From Megasphaera lornae (GTDB taxonomy: Bacteria; Bacillota; Negativicutes; Veillonellales; Megasphaeraceae): DNA of 64,000 nt. Each line of letters starts with the position of its first letter. The first letter of the stretch is position 1. Under the pieces are notes generated by a model, which saw nothing but the letters and a program-made list of their open reading frames with translations, was not told where the DNA came from and ran no database searches. Position numbers and translations under genes: made by a program. The DNA is taken from positions 84,046 through 148,045 of the forward strand of contig NZ_AFIJ01000007.1 of the NCBI RefSeq assembly GCF_000214495.1. The letters run 5' to 3'. Positions 53,187 to 62,597 of this stretch are shown in pieces.

Positions 53187-53633
53187 TTATTATGAGTTTA
53201 CAATAAAGCCAAAAATACGTATTATGCGTATTTGTAATAGAATTGTAAACATATGTCCGACTTTTAAAACACCAGATACCGTGCCGTATGCAATAATTAT
53301 GATAACAAAAAATATTTTTCCCACTTTGTTTTTAAATTTATTTTAAATTTATATTTTTATATCTATTTTCATTCGTTTTACAGGTTATATTTCTTCATCT
53401 TCTCCCACTTATATTTTCTCCATATAAAAAATATATAAAAAAATTTATAAAATCGGCATTTATTTGTCTTTTTACAGTAGACAGTATACATATTATACTT
53501 ATTTTCACCTTGCCATTCTTATTTACAAAAATTTTCCCGCATCTCTATAATATTTTCCCTATATATACTGATTTTTTCGCTTATACACGCCAATTGTAAA
53601 AAAAGATATTCCCGACCTTTTTCTCTGTATACA

Positions 53634-53667
53634 TAAAAAAAGAAGAGAAAAACTTTTTTTCTCTTCT
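53634..53667 (-). terminator. Terminator after the LTA-synthase-like gene
   Basis: AGAAGAGAAAAA / TTTTTCTCTTCT hairpin followed by T7 on the minus strand, about 150 bases after the stop; the intervening 53668-53818 holds nothing recognised. Confidence 0.7.
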
Positions 53668-53818
53668 CAATCAATAGGAAAAACATTTGTCATATAAAAC
53701 AACCTATAAAAAGGGACCGATATACATGTCGGAGTAAGAACCGGCAGACATACTTCCCATCTTTTCTTACCCTGAAAAACGACTTATGTTTCGCTCCCGA
53801 CATATAGAACCGACTTTT

Positions 53819-55828
53819 TTAATCCCCTACGTGCCGCCATAATTCGGGATGTCGAATAATCCATGCAGTAAATTCGCACCACGCCGCTCTTTCATTAGAA
53901 AAACATGTAGTTCCCTGCTGTATTTCCGGTCTATACGTATCCAGCGCTTCCGCCACTTCATCCCCGTAATACCCTACCCGCTCTTGCGTCAACCAATGGA
54001 AGGGAGTAACGACTCGATCCAAGCAGTCGAAAAAGGAAGGAACTAATGAATAATACGAAAAGCCCTTCGGCGCAATCGCTTCCAGAACGGTTGGCATAAT
54101 ATTCATATGCCCGCCAATGTGCAGTTGCGGAAACATGGAACGTTGTAAGTCCGGATGGTGCATCGCAAAGGAGGTACAATATTTTTCACGTACACTCGGC
54201 TCTTTTTCCGAATACATTTGTGTGTGAAAGGGAATAATCAACCGCGAATGATCGCCTGTAACCAAAATAAAACTGTCCGGATCCAATGCCTGTACTTTAC
54301 GAATAAACTCACTCATGTAATAATCCGCATACCAATACATGCCTAAATTATTGAGTAACTTGCGGTTTTTACGTATGTCCGGAGTTAAGTCCGGCATAAT
54401 ACGGTCCGGATCAAAGCCGTACTTCTCTACCGGTATCGTATACGGAGGATGGTTGGAAGTGGTATAAATAAGATGAAACATAGGTTCATCCGCCGGCAAT
54501 GCACATAATTCTTTATATAATCCTTCAAAAAATATGTGATCGTAAATGCCCAGCCACGTAGTCGGCGAGTGAGGCGGACAAAATTCCGGCGCCCCTTTGC
54601 AAATATCAAATCCCTGTGCCTTACCGAATCGTCCCAAACTGGCCCATGCCGTATTACCGCCATACCAATATGCCGTAGTATAACCCAATTTTTTTACCTG
54701 CCCCGCGAAAGCCGTAGGCAATTGCTGTTGTTGAAAAGCCGGCATTTCATTAATTTCAAAATTGGCATCAAATATACCGGAAAACAAACTCGCCAAAGAC
54801 GGTTGGGAAATCATCCCGGCCGATAAAAAATTCGGTATAGAAAACGTATGTGCCGAGGCTCGAAATTTCTTTCCTTCTTCCACTAAATGCAACGCTTGAT
54901 AGTGGTCATCAAAAGGCACTTGTGTATAACTTTCACCGACAATAAAATAAATATGTTTCGGTTTACGTATACGGGGTCCCTCGGCTTGCCGCAAAAACGG
55001 ACGCCATATATCCTTCGTCTCCCGTACCCGCACAACAGGAGCCATGATTTTCACGGCTTCTTCTTCCGAATGGTTTAGAATACGCTGTTCCTGTTGTTTC
55101 AATACTAATTCAATGGCGATGCAGTCATCGACCACCGCTTTAGAAAAAAATATATCGTTCTTCAAAATAGTCGGCATGTTATTGCGTGACGGTTTAAATA
55201 AATGAGATAAATGCCCGCCATACCGTATATAGTAAAACAAAAGAACGGCAATGACAAAAAAGGCCGTATTTACCGCATAGGACATGCCGGGCATGAACCA
55301 TTGCGGATACGGAAAAACAGGCGTTTGTAAAAGAAAATGTGTAAAACCTGCCGTAACGCCTAAATACGGAATTAATCCCAATACCATCCAACCGCCGTGA
55401 TATTGAAAAAAGAAGATATCAAAAAAATTTCCCTTATCCGCATGTTTTCCCAACAACATAGTTTGGTTGTAAATATCATGAAACTCTCCGTAAAATATCA
55501 TCTTTCCCATAAATACAACATACAGGCAAAGTGCATATACGGCAACCAACAGTATGCGTAATATACCGGCATACATCCTATATTCGGAAAAGAAGACGCC
55601 GGGAAGGGTAATGAAAACCAAAGACACTAAATACACATACGCATGAAAGTCCAAGCCCCATAAAAAGCCGAACCGTAAACATTCCCGAACTTTTTTCCCG
55701 TACTCTCCGCTGTCCCGCTGCGGACCATATATTTTTATAAAGGCCAGTCTGAACAATAAACAAATAATAGACGGAATAATAATTAATTTTAAATCTTGCT
55801 GTGCCCCTAAAAAAAATACTTCAAACAT
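53819..55828 (-). CDS. LTA synthase-like phosphoglycerol transferase (sulfatase family)
   Basis: 669 aa. About five N-terminal membrane segments (about residues 10-30, 55-80, 85-110, 140-165, 185-205) followed by an external sulfatase-fold domain (about 290-600). Visible motifs: IYFIVGESYTQVP (the metal/nucleophile region normally ESx.T), SIPNFLSAGMISQPSLASLFSG (start of the substrate region), TAYWYGGNTAW, HLIYTTSNHPPY, and TGDHSR with H near the end for the metal site. Homologues polymerise or transfer phosphoglycerol (or phosphoethanolamine) from lipids. In a diderm the target may be LPS or another glycan. It has a promoter and a Fur-box-like site upstream; the ribosome-binding site is weak. 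Confidence 0.85.
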   Translation of the reverse strand: MFEVFFLGAQQDLKLIIIPSIICLLFRLAFIKIYGPQRDSGEYGKKVRECLRFGFLWGLDFHAYVYLVSLVFITLPGVFFSEYRMYAGILRILLVAVYALCLYVVFMGKMIFYGEFHDIYNQTMLLGKHADKGNFFDIFFFQYHGGWMVLGLIPYLGVTAGFTHFLLQTPVFPYPQWFMPGMSYAVNTAFFVIAVLLFYYIRYGGHLSHLFKPSRNNMPTILKNDIFFSKAVVDDCIAIELVLKQQEQRILNHSEEEAVKIMAPVVRVRETKDIWRPFLRQAEGPRIRKPKHIYFIVGESYTQVPFDDHYQALHLVEEGKKFRASAHTFSIPNFLSAGMISQPSLASLFSGIFDANFEINEMPAFQQQQLPTAFAGQVKKLGYTTAYWYGGNTAWASLGRFGKAQGFDICKGAPEFCPPHSPTTWLGIYDHIFFEGLYKELCALPADEPMFHLIYTTSNHPPYTIPVEKYGFDPDRIMPDLTPDIRKNRKLLNNLGMYWYADYYMSEFIRKVQALDPDSFILVTGDHSRLIIPFHTQMYSEKEPSVREKYCTSFAMHHPDLQRSMFPQLHIGGHMNIMPTVLEAIAPKGFSYYSLVPSFFDCLDRVVTPFHWLTQERVGYYGDEVAEALDTYRPEIQQGTTCFSNERAAWCEFTAWIIRHPELWRHVGD

Positions 55829-55940
55829 TACTCTTTCGTTCCCTTCTTTTCCCTTTTGTCGTTTTCCCCTATCTCGCCATTACACGTACAGATACCTCCC
55901 CTACACGCTTTATGGACTAAAAACAATACGCCGTATACGA

Positions 55941-55959
55941 TATTATGATTATCATTCAC
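55941..55959 (-). promoter_or_regulatory. Fur-box-like operator before the LTA-synthase-like gene
   Basis: Centred on TGATTATCA (55946-55954), which is the exact core of the classical Fur box, with partial matches on both sides. It abuts the -10 element, so binding would block transcription. A Fur-family protein is encoded at the left end of this window. Confidence 0.5.
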
Positions 55960-55989
55960 ATTATATACCGGCGCCTCATTTATTCGCAA
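55960..55989 (-). promoter_or_regulatory. Promoter of the LTA-synthase-like gene
   Basis: Minus strand TTGCGA (55984-55989), 18-base spacer, TATAAT (55960-55965), about 130 bases before the ATG. A 76-codon ORF across this region (55828-56058) is judged spurious. Confidence 0.65.
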
Positions 55990-56020
55990 CAAAAATTTCC
56001 TGCAGTACCCTTTATAGTCA

Positions 56021-57064
56021 CTAGTTTTCTGTCGTTTTTTCATACTGCCATATACCATATTTTTTCCAGCGGCGCTTTCTGAAATATGTCCGCAGCCGAA
56101 AAGACAGGATCATGATTTTTCCCATGCCCCCGATAATCCCCCGCCAATGATGTCGAACACAATACTGCTGAAACCGCTTGACTTTCGATAACCCGTCAGT
56201 AGGACACGTTTGAATAAACGCATACACTTCCCGTTCTTTATGCCTGTCTCTTTCCTTCACGCCCGTACAATACAACAAATAATGTAATCCGCACATACTA
56301 ATCTGTTTTTGACATATCGCCTGCGCTTCTACATAACCTAATTGCTTGCAAAATTGCAATTTCTCCTGCCAAGCAACAAACCCGCTATACATTATATCCA
56401 GACGATCTTTAAGATGAATCCCGTTAGACAAACTCTCCGGATTTTCTTTACTGTAACAATAATATGCCGTCGGCACAATACATGCTTTACGAGCACGCAA
56501 ATATAACTTAGGCATGACAAACGCATCTTCGATTAAATATCCCACAGGAAAACGAATGCCGTCAAATAAGGCCTTTTTTATTAATTTACTGGCAGCCATA
56601 TTTCCATATCCGCTTAAACTCTGCCGTCGTATAGTTTCAATGTTATTTTCATAAACGGCATCTTTATCGGTAGTAATCATGCGATTATTTTTTACACTTA
56701 CCGAGTGACCGGTCACAATATCATACGTACCGTTTTCTGAATAAGCCAGCAAGGAAGAAAATTCTTCGGGTAACAAAAAATCATCAGAATCCAATAAATA
56801 AATCCATTCCCCATGCGCCATGGATAAACCGGTGTTTCTCGCATCGCTTAATCCCCCGTTCGGTTGATGCCGCACAACAATCCGCTTATCCTGCTGCGCA
56901 TAGCGATCGCATATTTCACCGCTATGATCGGGAGAACCGTCATCAATAAGAAGGATTTCCCAATGTGTATAGGTTTGCCCCAGCACGCTTTGCAAGCACC
57001 GATCCAAAAATTGTTCCGTTTTATATACAGGAATAATGACGGAAATTAACGGGTTATATGTCAT
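56021..57064 (-). CDS. Family 2 glycosyltransferase
   Basis: 347 aa, GT-A fold transferase. N-terminal nucleotide-sugar part SVIIPVYKTEQFLDRCLQSVLGQT, EILLIDDGSPDHSGEICDRY, NGGLSDARNTGLSMAHGEW and the metal-binding LLDSDD; acceptor side with EDAFVMPKLYL (the ED catalytic-base motif). Extra C-terminal region rich in basic residues (about 290-347). ATG at 57064 stands ten bases after AAGGAG; an earlier ATG at 57073 is only one base from it. Follows the GT9 gene by 32 bases, so probably one operon for surface glycan. Sugar and acceptor unknown. Confidence 0.9.
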   Translation of the reverse strand: MTYNPLISVIIPVYKTEQFLDRCLQSVLGQTYTHWEILLIDDGSPDHSGEICDRYAQQDKRIVVRHQPNGGLSDARNTGLSMAHGEWIYLLDSDDFLLPEEFSSLLAYSENGTYDIVTGHSVSVKNNRMITTDKDAVYENNIETIRRQSLSGYGNMAASKLIKKALFDGIRFPVGYLIEDAFVMPKLYLRARKACIVPTAYYCYSKENPESLSNGIHLKDRLDIMYSGFVAWQEKLQFCKQLGYVEAQAICQKQISMCGLHYLLYCTGVKERDRHKEREVYAFIQTCPTDGLSKVKRFQQYCVRHHWRGIIGGMGKIMILSFRLRTYFRKRRWKKYGIWQYEKTTEN

Positions 57065-57096
57065 AAGTACCATTCTCCTTGTCTTAAAAAGTTCTT

Positions 57097-58059
57097 CTAC
57101 AAGCACCATTTTTTGCCTGCACGCCAAATATCATCCGCTTTAAAGGCCTGTTCATGACTGACCGTTACGGCACGATAAAAAGATTTCGGCGCCCATCGTC
57201 GCAAACGATACGGCTCATTTCGATAAACCACAAAAACCAACGGCACATTTACGGTTAACGCCAAATGCGCCGTCCCTGTATCCGCACTGATCAAAAGCCG
57301 AGAAGCGGCTAATAAGGCCGCTAATTGCGGAATCGTCGTGCGATTGGAAAAATTACGCAGAATGTTTCCGGTTTCCGGCGGTAAGGCGTCATAATAGCGA
57401 GTCGCCGCTATACCGCAGCCCACCATTCCCGGCGTATACCCTGCACGGTCTATTTGCTGTGCCAAGGCCGCAACCAGCGACAAAGAGAAATCTTTTTTCT
57501 TATTTTTCGTCAACGGATTAATGAGCACCAACGGACGCCCTTCATGTTGTAACAGCTTCTTCACATATGCCATCGCTTCGTCCGGTATATGATAGCGTAT
57601 TTTCATGCTTTCCATAGGCATATGGGAATACAATTCACTTAAATACGCCATCTTATCTTGCACGTGTACCCAATGTTTAAAATCAATGGCCCCGTTAGTT
57701 AAAAAAAAACGTTGCCACAAGGCACCCGGCTCGGCATATATCTTCTTGGCCCCCCAGAACTTCGCCGCCAGGGCCCCGAAAAAATTTTTCCACATAATAA
57801 ACGCCGCATCAAACACATACCGCCGCTCATATTTTTTCAAAAATGTATATTTGCTCCATACACTTCGGTCGCTTCCCTTTTTATCCAGCGGCCACACCTC
57901 ATCTACTCCGTTCAGGTAGCGCGCCGCATCGGCAAACGGCTTATTGACGACAAACACAATATAGCATTGAGGATACATGCGTTTTAAATTCATACATAAC
58001 GCGCCGGTCATTAACGTATCCCCGAAATAAGCGGCGGAAAAAATCAAAAAATGTTTCAT
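57097..58059 (-). CDS. Family 9 glycosyltransferase (heptosyltransferase-like)
   Basis: 320 aa, ADP-heptose:LPS heptosyltransferase family (GT-B fold). N-terminal LIFSAAYFGDTLMTGALCMNLKRMYP with the family's G-D-(T/L) motif, a central LINPLTKNKKKDFSL region and the C-terminal nucleotide-binding LLISADTGTAHLALTVNVPLVFV. Acts on the inner face of the inner membrane in LPS core assembly, if typical. AGGAGAGAGGAG before the ATG. Promoter upstream. The donor sugar cannot be read from sequence. Confidence 0.88.
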   Translation of the reverse strand: MKHFLIFSAAYFGDTLMTGALCMNLKRMYPQCYIVFVVNKPFADAARYLNGVDEVWPLDKKGSDRSVWSKYTFLKKYERRYVFDAAFIMWKNFFGALAAKFWGAKKIYAEPGALWQRFFLTNGAIDFKHWVHVQDKMAYLSELYSHMPMESMKIRYHIPDEAMAYVKKLLQHEGRPLVLINPLTKNKKKDFSLSLVAALAQQIDRAGYTPGMVGCGIAATRYYDALPPETGNILRNFSNRTTIPQLAALLAASRLLISADTGTAHLALTVNVPLVFVVYRNEPYRLRRWAPKSFYRAVTVSHEQAFKADDIWRAGKKWCL

Positions 58060-58119
58060 TCTCCTCTCTCCTGTTGGATAATCGCATAATTTATACCGAT
58101 TTATACCGTATATTTATTT

Positions 58120-58148
58120 ATTATACAACCGAACACCTATATTGACAA
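58120..58148 (-). promoter_or_regulatory. Promoter of the glycosyltransferase pair
   Basis: Minus strand TTGTCA (58143-58148), 17-base spacer, TATAAT (58120-58125). In the leader CGGTATAAAT occurs twice in tandem. Confidence 0.75.
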
Positions 58149-58185
58149 CAAATTGCAAGAGCTATGACAAGCTATATACCGCTGC

Positions 58186-58219
58186 AAAAAAAGAACAAGG
58201 CATATAGGCCTTGTTCTTT
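58186..58219 (-). terminator. Terminator of the Opp/Dpp-type operon
   Basis: AAAGAACAAGGC / GCCTTGTTCTTT hairpin, T7 on the minus strand, 10 bases after the last gene. Confidence 0.9.
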
Positions 58220-58228
58220 CCCCCTTTT

Positions 58229-59101
58229 TCAAATTTCACGACGCACATAATGTCCGGGTCGTATTTCTTGTAAGCAGCCGGCCGCGGAAATGTCTTTTCC
58301 CCATAAATGAGGCGTCATCGCAATAGATTCTTTATGCGGCTTCGCCGGTAAAATAGAGTCGGACAACAATTGAGTATACACATGGGCGGGATGGGTAAAC
58401 AGGTCTTCCGTCGGTCCGATTTCCATGATTTTTCCCGCCAACATCACCAAGGTCCGATCACTGATATGACGTACGACCGCCAAATCATGTGCAATAAACA
58501 ACATGGAAAATTTTTCTTGTTCTTGCAAATCGGCCAGCAGGTTAATAATTTGTGCTTGAATGGAAACATCCAAAGAGGCCACCGGTTCATCGGCAATCAG
58601 CAATTGCGGGCGTGTAGCCAACGCTCTGGCAATGGCCGCCCGTTGTCGTTGTCCGCCGGAAAGCTCCGAGGGATACGCATGAACATAGCGATTTTCCAAC
58701 CCTACCTGCTGCAATAATTCCGCGATCCGCCGGTTGTCCTCTCCTTGCGCTTGTCCGGATAAATATAGAGCTTCTTTTAAACTTTCCCGTACGGACATGC
58801 GCGGATCAAACGCGCTGTCCGAATCTTGGAACACCAAATGAATCGCCCGTTGCAAGTTGCGATTACGTTTTCCCGCCGGTATACACTGCCCTTTAAAATA
58901 CAAGTTCCCCGCCGTAGGCGTGATCATCCCCGCCAACACTCGTGCCAACGTCGATTTACCGCAACCGGATTCCCCGATGATCCCGATCGTTTCCCCTGTC
59001 CGGACGGAAAACGACAGATCATCTACCGCTTTTAACAGCCGGCCGGACGGCAGAGTGAAATATTTTTTTATATGTTCTACACGCAATAACGGTTCATTCA
59101 T
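58229..59101 (-). CDS. Peptide/nickel-type ABC transporter ATP-binding protein (OppF/DppF-like)
   Basis: 290 aa. Walker A IGESGCGKSTLARVL (about 46-54), Q-loop VFQDSDSAFDP, signature LSGGQRQRAAIARAL, Walker B LLIADEPVASLD, H-loop IAHD, and a C-terminal oligopeptide-type extension (about 240-290), truncated compared with OppF. The longer frame from 59248 runs into the previous gene; the ATG at 59101 follows GGGAGGA and overlaps the stop of oppD-like gene by 8 bases. Pairs with it as one of two ATPases of the transporter. Confidence 0.92.
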   Translation of the reverse strand: MNEPLLRVEHIKKYFTLPSGRLLKAVDDLSFSVRTGETIGIIGESGCGKSTLARVLAGMITPTAGNLYFKGQCIPAGKRNRNLQRAIHLVFQDSDSAFDPRMSVRESLKEALYLSGQAQGEDNRRIAELLQQVGLENRYVHAYPSELSGGQRQRAAIARALATRPQLLIADEPVASLDVSIQAQIINLLADLQEQEKFSMLFIAHDLAVVRHISDRTLVMLAGKIMEIGPTEDLFTHPAHVYTQLLSDSILPAKPHKESIAMTPHLWGKDISAAGCLQEIRPGHYVRREI

Positions 59102-60110
59102 CCTTTTTCCTCCCATCGGGACAACGTACTTCTTCCGGCGCTCGCGGATCCAATGTCCAAGTTGCCGCCCGATGCGTGCGCGATAAAGAAAAGAACGGCG
59201 GTTCTTCTTCATAATCAATCGCCATAGCCCGCGGATTGCGATTGGCAAACGCGTCTCCCGCCGGCACGTGCAACATATCCGGCGGCATTCCCGGAATGGA
59301 ACGCAACCGCTTATGCACGCGCGCCGCAGACGGCAATGCCGCCAACAGCCCTTGCGTATACGGATGACGGGGATCGGAAAAAATTTCTTCAGTGGTCCCG
59401 ATTTCCACTAATTTGCCGGCGTACATAATACCCACACGATCCGCAATGCGAGCCGCCACTCCTAAATCATGGGTCACCAATAAGACGGTCAATCCCGAAT
59501 TTTTAGCCAAATTTCGCAACAGGTCGATCATTCGCAATTGTACAGTCACATCCAAGGCCGTAGTCGGTTCATCGGCAATCAGCAACCGAGGTTGCGAGGC
59601 CAACGCAATGGCCAGAGTAATGCGTTGGCGCTGCCCGCCGGAAAATTCCGCCGGCATCATCGCCAAGCGCTCTTTTCCCTGCTGTATCCCCACCTGTTCC
59701 AACAATCCGACCGCCTGCTCGTTCAGTTCTCGAGCGCCTGCCGACGTACGCCTTTTAAGTGCTTCCGCCAATTGCGTACCGATAGAAAGTACCGGATTTA
59801 AGGTAGTCAAAGGGTTTTGAAATACCATGCCGACTTCCAACCCCCGTACAGCCTGCATATCCTTTTCCGTGTACTGCGTAATATCGTGACCGCCGATGAC
59901 AATATGACCGCTTTTAACGACGGCATAACGAGGCAGCAATTTTACAATAGAACGACACAATGCCGATTTTCCGCAACCGGATTCACCGGCTAAGACGACG
60001 ATTTCTCCTTCCTCTAAAGAAAGAGATACACCGCGCACAGCTTTTACCTCCCCTTGGGGAAGGTAAAAGCTGACTGCGAGGTGCTGTATATCCAAAACCG
60101 TATTATTCAC
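59094..60110 (-). CDS. Peptide/nickel-type ABC transporter ATP-binding protein (OppD/DppD-like)
   Basis: 338 aa. Walker A LAGESGCGKSALCRS, Q-loop VFQNPLTTLNPVLSIG, signature FSGGQRQRITLAIAL, Walker B LLIADEPTTALDVT, H-loop VTHD, then the OppD C-terminal extension with the HPYTQGLLAALPS and SIPGMPPD motifs. The oligo/dipeptide cluster region (cysteines often found at the end) is weak here: only C near the terminus. Overlaps the binding-protein stop by 8 bases. Confidence 0.93.
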   Translation of the reverse strand: MNNTVLDIQHLAVSFYLPQGEVKAVRGVSLSLEEGEIVVLAGESGCGKSALCRSIVKLLPRYAVVKSGHIVIGGHDITQYTEKDMQAVRGLEVGMVFQNPLTTLNPVLSIGTQLAEALKRRTSAGARELNEQAVGLLEQVGIQQGKERLAMMPAEFSGGQRQRITLAIALASQPRLLIADEPTTALDVTVQLRMIDLLRNLAKNSGLTVLLVTHDLGVAARIADRVGIMYAGKLVEIGTTEEIFSDPRHPYTQGLLAALPSAARVHKRLRSIPGMPPDMLHVPAGDAFANRNPRAMAIDYEEEPPFFSLSRTHRAATWTLDPRAPEEVRCPDGRKKDE

Positions 60111-61671
60111 TGATATCCCAATTTTCTACATTCCAGAAGATACCTGCCGCATGATGCCCAAGGATACGATCCGTCGTCAATCCCGTCACCTTGTTCGTTG
60201 CAACATAATTGCCGTGAATAAACGCAATCATAATAAAGGCAGGATGTGCGCTCCATGCTTTTTGGAATTGAATGTAAGCGTTTTTACGCATGCCCACATC
60301 ATAGGAATTTCTCCCTGCCGCCAAAGCCGCATCTACCGCACTGTTGCTGTAATCCGTATAATTGGCGCCGGCTCCGGTGTAGAAGAAATTATATAACCCG
60401 GCATCAGGATCAAAGGGGGTAGCCTGTCCGATAAGGCAGCACTGCATCGTTTTCCAATTAAATTTAGGCACTACATTAACTTTCATATCTACGCCTAATT
60501 TTTTAAATTGCGCCGAAGCAATTTTGGCCATATCCACCCGTTCTTCTTCAAAATCGCGGGCATCTACGCTGAAGGAAAGTTTTTCGCCGTTCTTTTCATA
60601 AATACCGTCACTTCCCAATTTCCAGCCCAAAGCCGCCATCCGTTGTTTAAAAAGTGTCGGATTATAGTCCATATGATCCATCGTCGGATCGTTATACACG
60701 GCATTTAATTGAATGGGGCTGTATGCCGCTTCCCCTTCGCCGTTCAAAACGCCGGCAATAATAGCTTTTTTATCCAACGCATATCCCAATACCGGAATCA
60801 AAGCCTGATGTTCGGGATTTTGCCAGTAAGGGTTTTTGAAATTAGGTCCGATAGCGCGGAAATCGGCAGTTTGGCAATCATATACCTTAAAATGATTGTT
60901 GTTCCGGAACGTCGCCGCATCTTTGGCATTCAACAACGCCACATCGGCACCGCCCGATTTCAACTGTGCCGCTTTGGCCGTTTCATCCGGAATAATCTTG
61001 AATATTAACCGATCAATCTTCGGTATGGTACCATAATATTTATCGTTTTTCTGAAGAATAATCGATTGTCCCTTATCCCAGCTGACAAATTTATACCGTC
61101 CGGTTCCGATCGGCTTCTGATTGAACGGATCCGTCATAATATCTTTCCCTTCCAAGCAATGTTTAGGCAAAATACCGATCGTCAAATAGTCCAACATAGC
61201 CGCACTGGGTTTGGACAATTCTACTTTTACCGTCTGCGGATCGACAACATCGACAGCCTTGATTTCTTTATAGTTGTCACTGATTTCATCATCAATATCT
61301 TTATTAAGACGCAAGGTATCCAAGGTAAACTTGACATCATCCGCCGTAAACGGTTGTCCGTCATGCCACGTTACATTCTTCCGTAAATGGAAGGTATACG
61401 TCAACGTATTTTTGTCAAAGTCATACGACGTAGCCAAATCCGGAACAGGTTTATTCTGCCCGTCATATTTCATTAATCCGGAAAAAATCAAACTCGGCAA
61501 TTCATCATGTGTATTTAAGATAGAATTGAGAGTCTTATAATCCGGGCCGGCAAACGTCAACGTTTTTCCGGCATTGCCTCCCTGCGAACCGCAACCGGCA
61601 AAGGCAAACATGCACATCACAGCCATAATAAATGCGGTGATGTACGATAAAATACTTCGCTTTTTCTTCAT
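60103..61671 (-). CDS. Extracytoplasmic solute-binding lipoprotein, family 5 (peptide/nickel type)
   Basis: 522 aa. Lipoprotein signal MKKKRSILSYITAFIMAVMC with lipobox FAGC (cysteine near residue 27). SBP_bac_5 features: LTFAGPDYKTLNSILNTHDELPS, FSGLMKYDGQNKPVPDLATSY, FHLRKNVTWHDGQPFTADDVKFTLD, PIGTGRYKFVSWDKGQSIILQKNDKYY and ERVDMAKIASAQFKKLGVDMKVN. It likely hands a peptide or metal complex to the permeases. Placed between the permease and ATPase genes; AGGAGGT before the ATG. Substrate cannot be read from sequence. Confidence 0.92.
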   Translation of the reverse strand: MKKKRSILSYITAFIMAVMCMFAFAGCGSQGGNAGKTLTFAGPDYKTLNSILNTHDELPSLIFSGLMKYDGQNKPVPDLATSYDFDKNTLTYTFHLRKNVTWHDGQPFTADDVKFTLDTLRLNKDIDDEISDNYKEIKAVDVVDPQTVKVELSKPSAAMLDYLTIGILPKHCLEGKDIMTDPFNQKPIGTGRYKFVSWDKGQSIILQKNDKYYGTIPKIDRLIFKIIPDETAKAAQLKSGGADVALLNAKDAATFRNNNHFKVYDCQTADFRAIGPNFKNPYWQNPEHQALIPVLGYALDKKAIIAGVLNGEGEAAYSPIQLNAVYNDPTMDHMDYNPTLFKQRMAALGWKLGSDGIYEKNGEKLSFSVDARDFEEERVDMAKIASAQFKKLGVDMKVNVVPKFNWKTMQCCLIGQATPFDPDAGLYNFFYTGAGANYTDYSNSAVDAALAAGRNSYDVGMRKNAYIQFQKAWSAHPAFIMIAFIHGNYVATNKVTGLTTDRILGHHAAGIFWNVENWDISE

Positions 61672-61694
61672 AACTTACCTCCTGTATAAAAAAT

Positions 61695-62597
61695 TTATAA
61701 ATTACTGCTGCCGCGATTTATTTCACGACGCAGGTGATGCCCGATATGGGTAATACATAATAAGGTAATAATAAGAAAACACCCCGGAATAATAATAATC
61801 CACCAGGAGTCGGTCATTAACGCCCGCGTGGACAGCGCCAACATGGTCCCCCACGACGTAACTTCCGTGGGCAGGCCGATGCCGAGAAAACTCAACGTCG
61901 CTTCCATGGTCATAGAAATTCCGATGGATGACACCAGCATAAACAACACCGGCGAAATGAAATTCGGCAATAAATGGTGCCGCAATATATAAAAGAAACC
62001 GCCTCCCATAGCGCGTGCCGCCAAAACATATTCGCTGCCGCGAATTTGCCGTACTTCGCTACGCACAATACGGGCCAAGTTCATCCACGTCGTCACGCCG
62101 ATAACCAAGGAAATGGAAATGACATGTGCTTGACCGATGCAGGCTAAAAGCAATAACTGCAATAATAAATACGGAATGCTGCACAAAATTTCCGCAATGC
62201 GCATCAACGCACTATCCAACCAATCCGGTGCCGTACCGCTTACGCAGCCGTACACCATGCCGATGCCGGAAGATACGACGGTAGCTAACACGCCGATCAC
62301 CAAGGATAATCGACCGCCATACCAAAGAACGGAAAAAATATCTCTTCCCAACATATCCGTACCGAAATAAAACTCATGGTTCGGAGGTTCATTAAGATGC
62401 TGTAAATAAAACGCCTCCGGATCATGATTGGCAATGCAGGGAGCCAAGATACAGCCGAGAACGACCAGCAGCAAAATGACCGCGGAAACCCGCGGTATAT
62501 CCGCGATAACCTGTCGCCACGGGGATACGGGGATGACGTCCGGTTCTTTCCGCCTCCCCGCACCTACGACGGTAAATGCCCGTTCGTTTTTGTCCAT
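61695..62597 (-). CDS. ABC transporter permease (OppC/DppC-like)
   Basis: 300 aa inner-membrane permease with about six membrane segments. N-terminal LVVLGCILAPCIANHDPEAFYLQHLNEPP, FYFGTDMLGRDIFSVLWYGGRLSLVIGV (typical DppC start of the transport domain), LLQLLLLACIGQAHVISI, the EAA loop in RxxRSEVRQIRGSEYVLAARAMGGG, and EATLSFLGIGLPTEVTSWGTML. AAGGAGGT precedes the ATG; the gene overlaps the OppB-like stop by 34 bases. Confidence 0.93.
   Translation of the reverse strand: MDKNERAFTVVGAGRRKEPDVIPVSPWRQVIADIPRVSAVILLLVVLGCILAPCIANHDPEAFYLQHLNEPPNHEFYFGTDMLGRDIFSVLWYGGRLSLVIGVLATVVSSGIGMVYGCVSGTAPDWLDSALMRIAEILCSIPYLLLQLLLLACIGQAHVISISLVIGVTTWMNLARIVRSEVRQIRGSEYVLAARAMGGGFFYILRHHLLPNFISPVLFMLVSSIGISMTMEATLSFLGIGLPTEVTSWGTMLALSTRALMTDSWWIIIIPGCFLIITLLCITHIGHHLRREINRGSSNL

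Noticed and set aside
53187-53633. AT-rich gene-free stretch as a replication origin or phage attachment site
   Set aside because: No DnaA-box cluster, iterons, integrase or direct repeats were seen; it is merely an AT-rich intergenic region.
55828-56058. 76-codon ORF between the GT2 gene and the LTA-synthase-like gene
   Set aside because: It overlaps the end of the GT2 gene, spans the promoter and Fur-box-like site and has no convincing ribosome-binding site.
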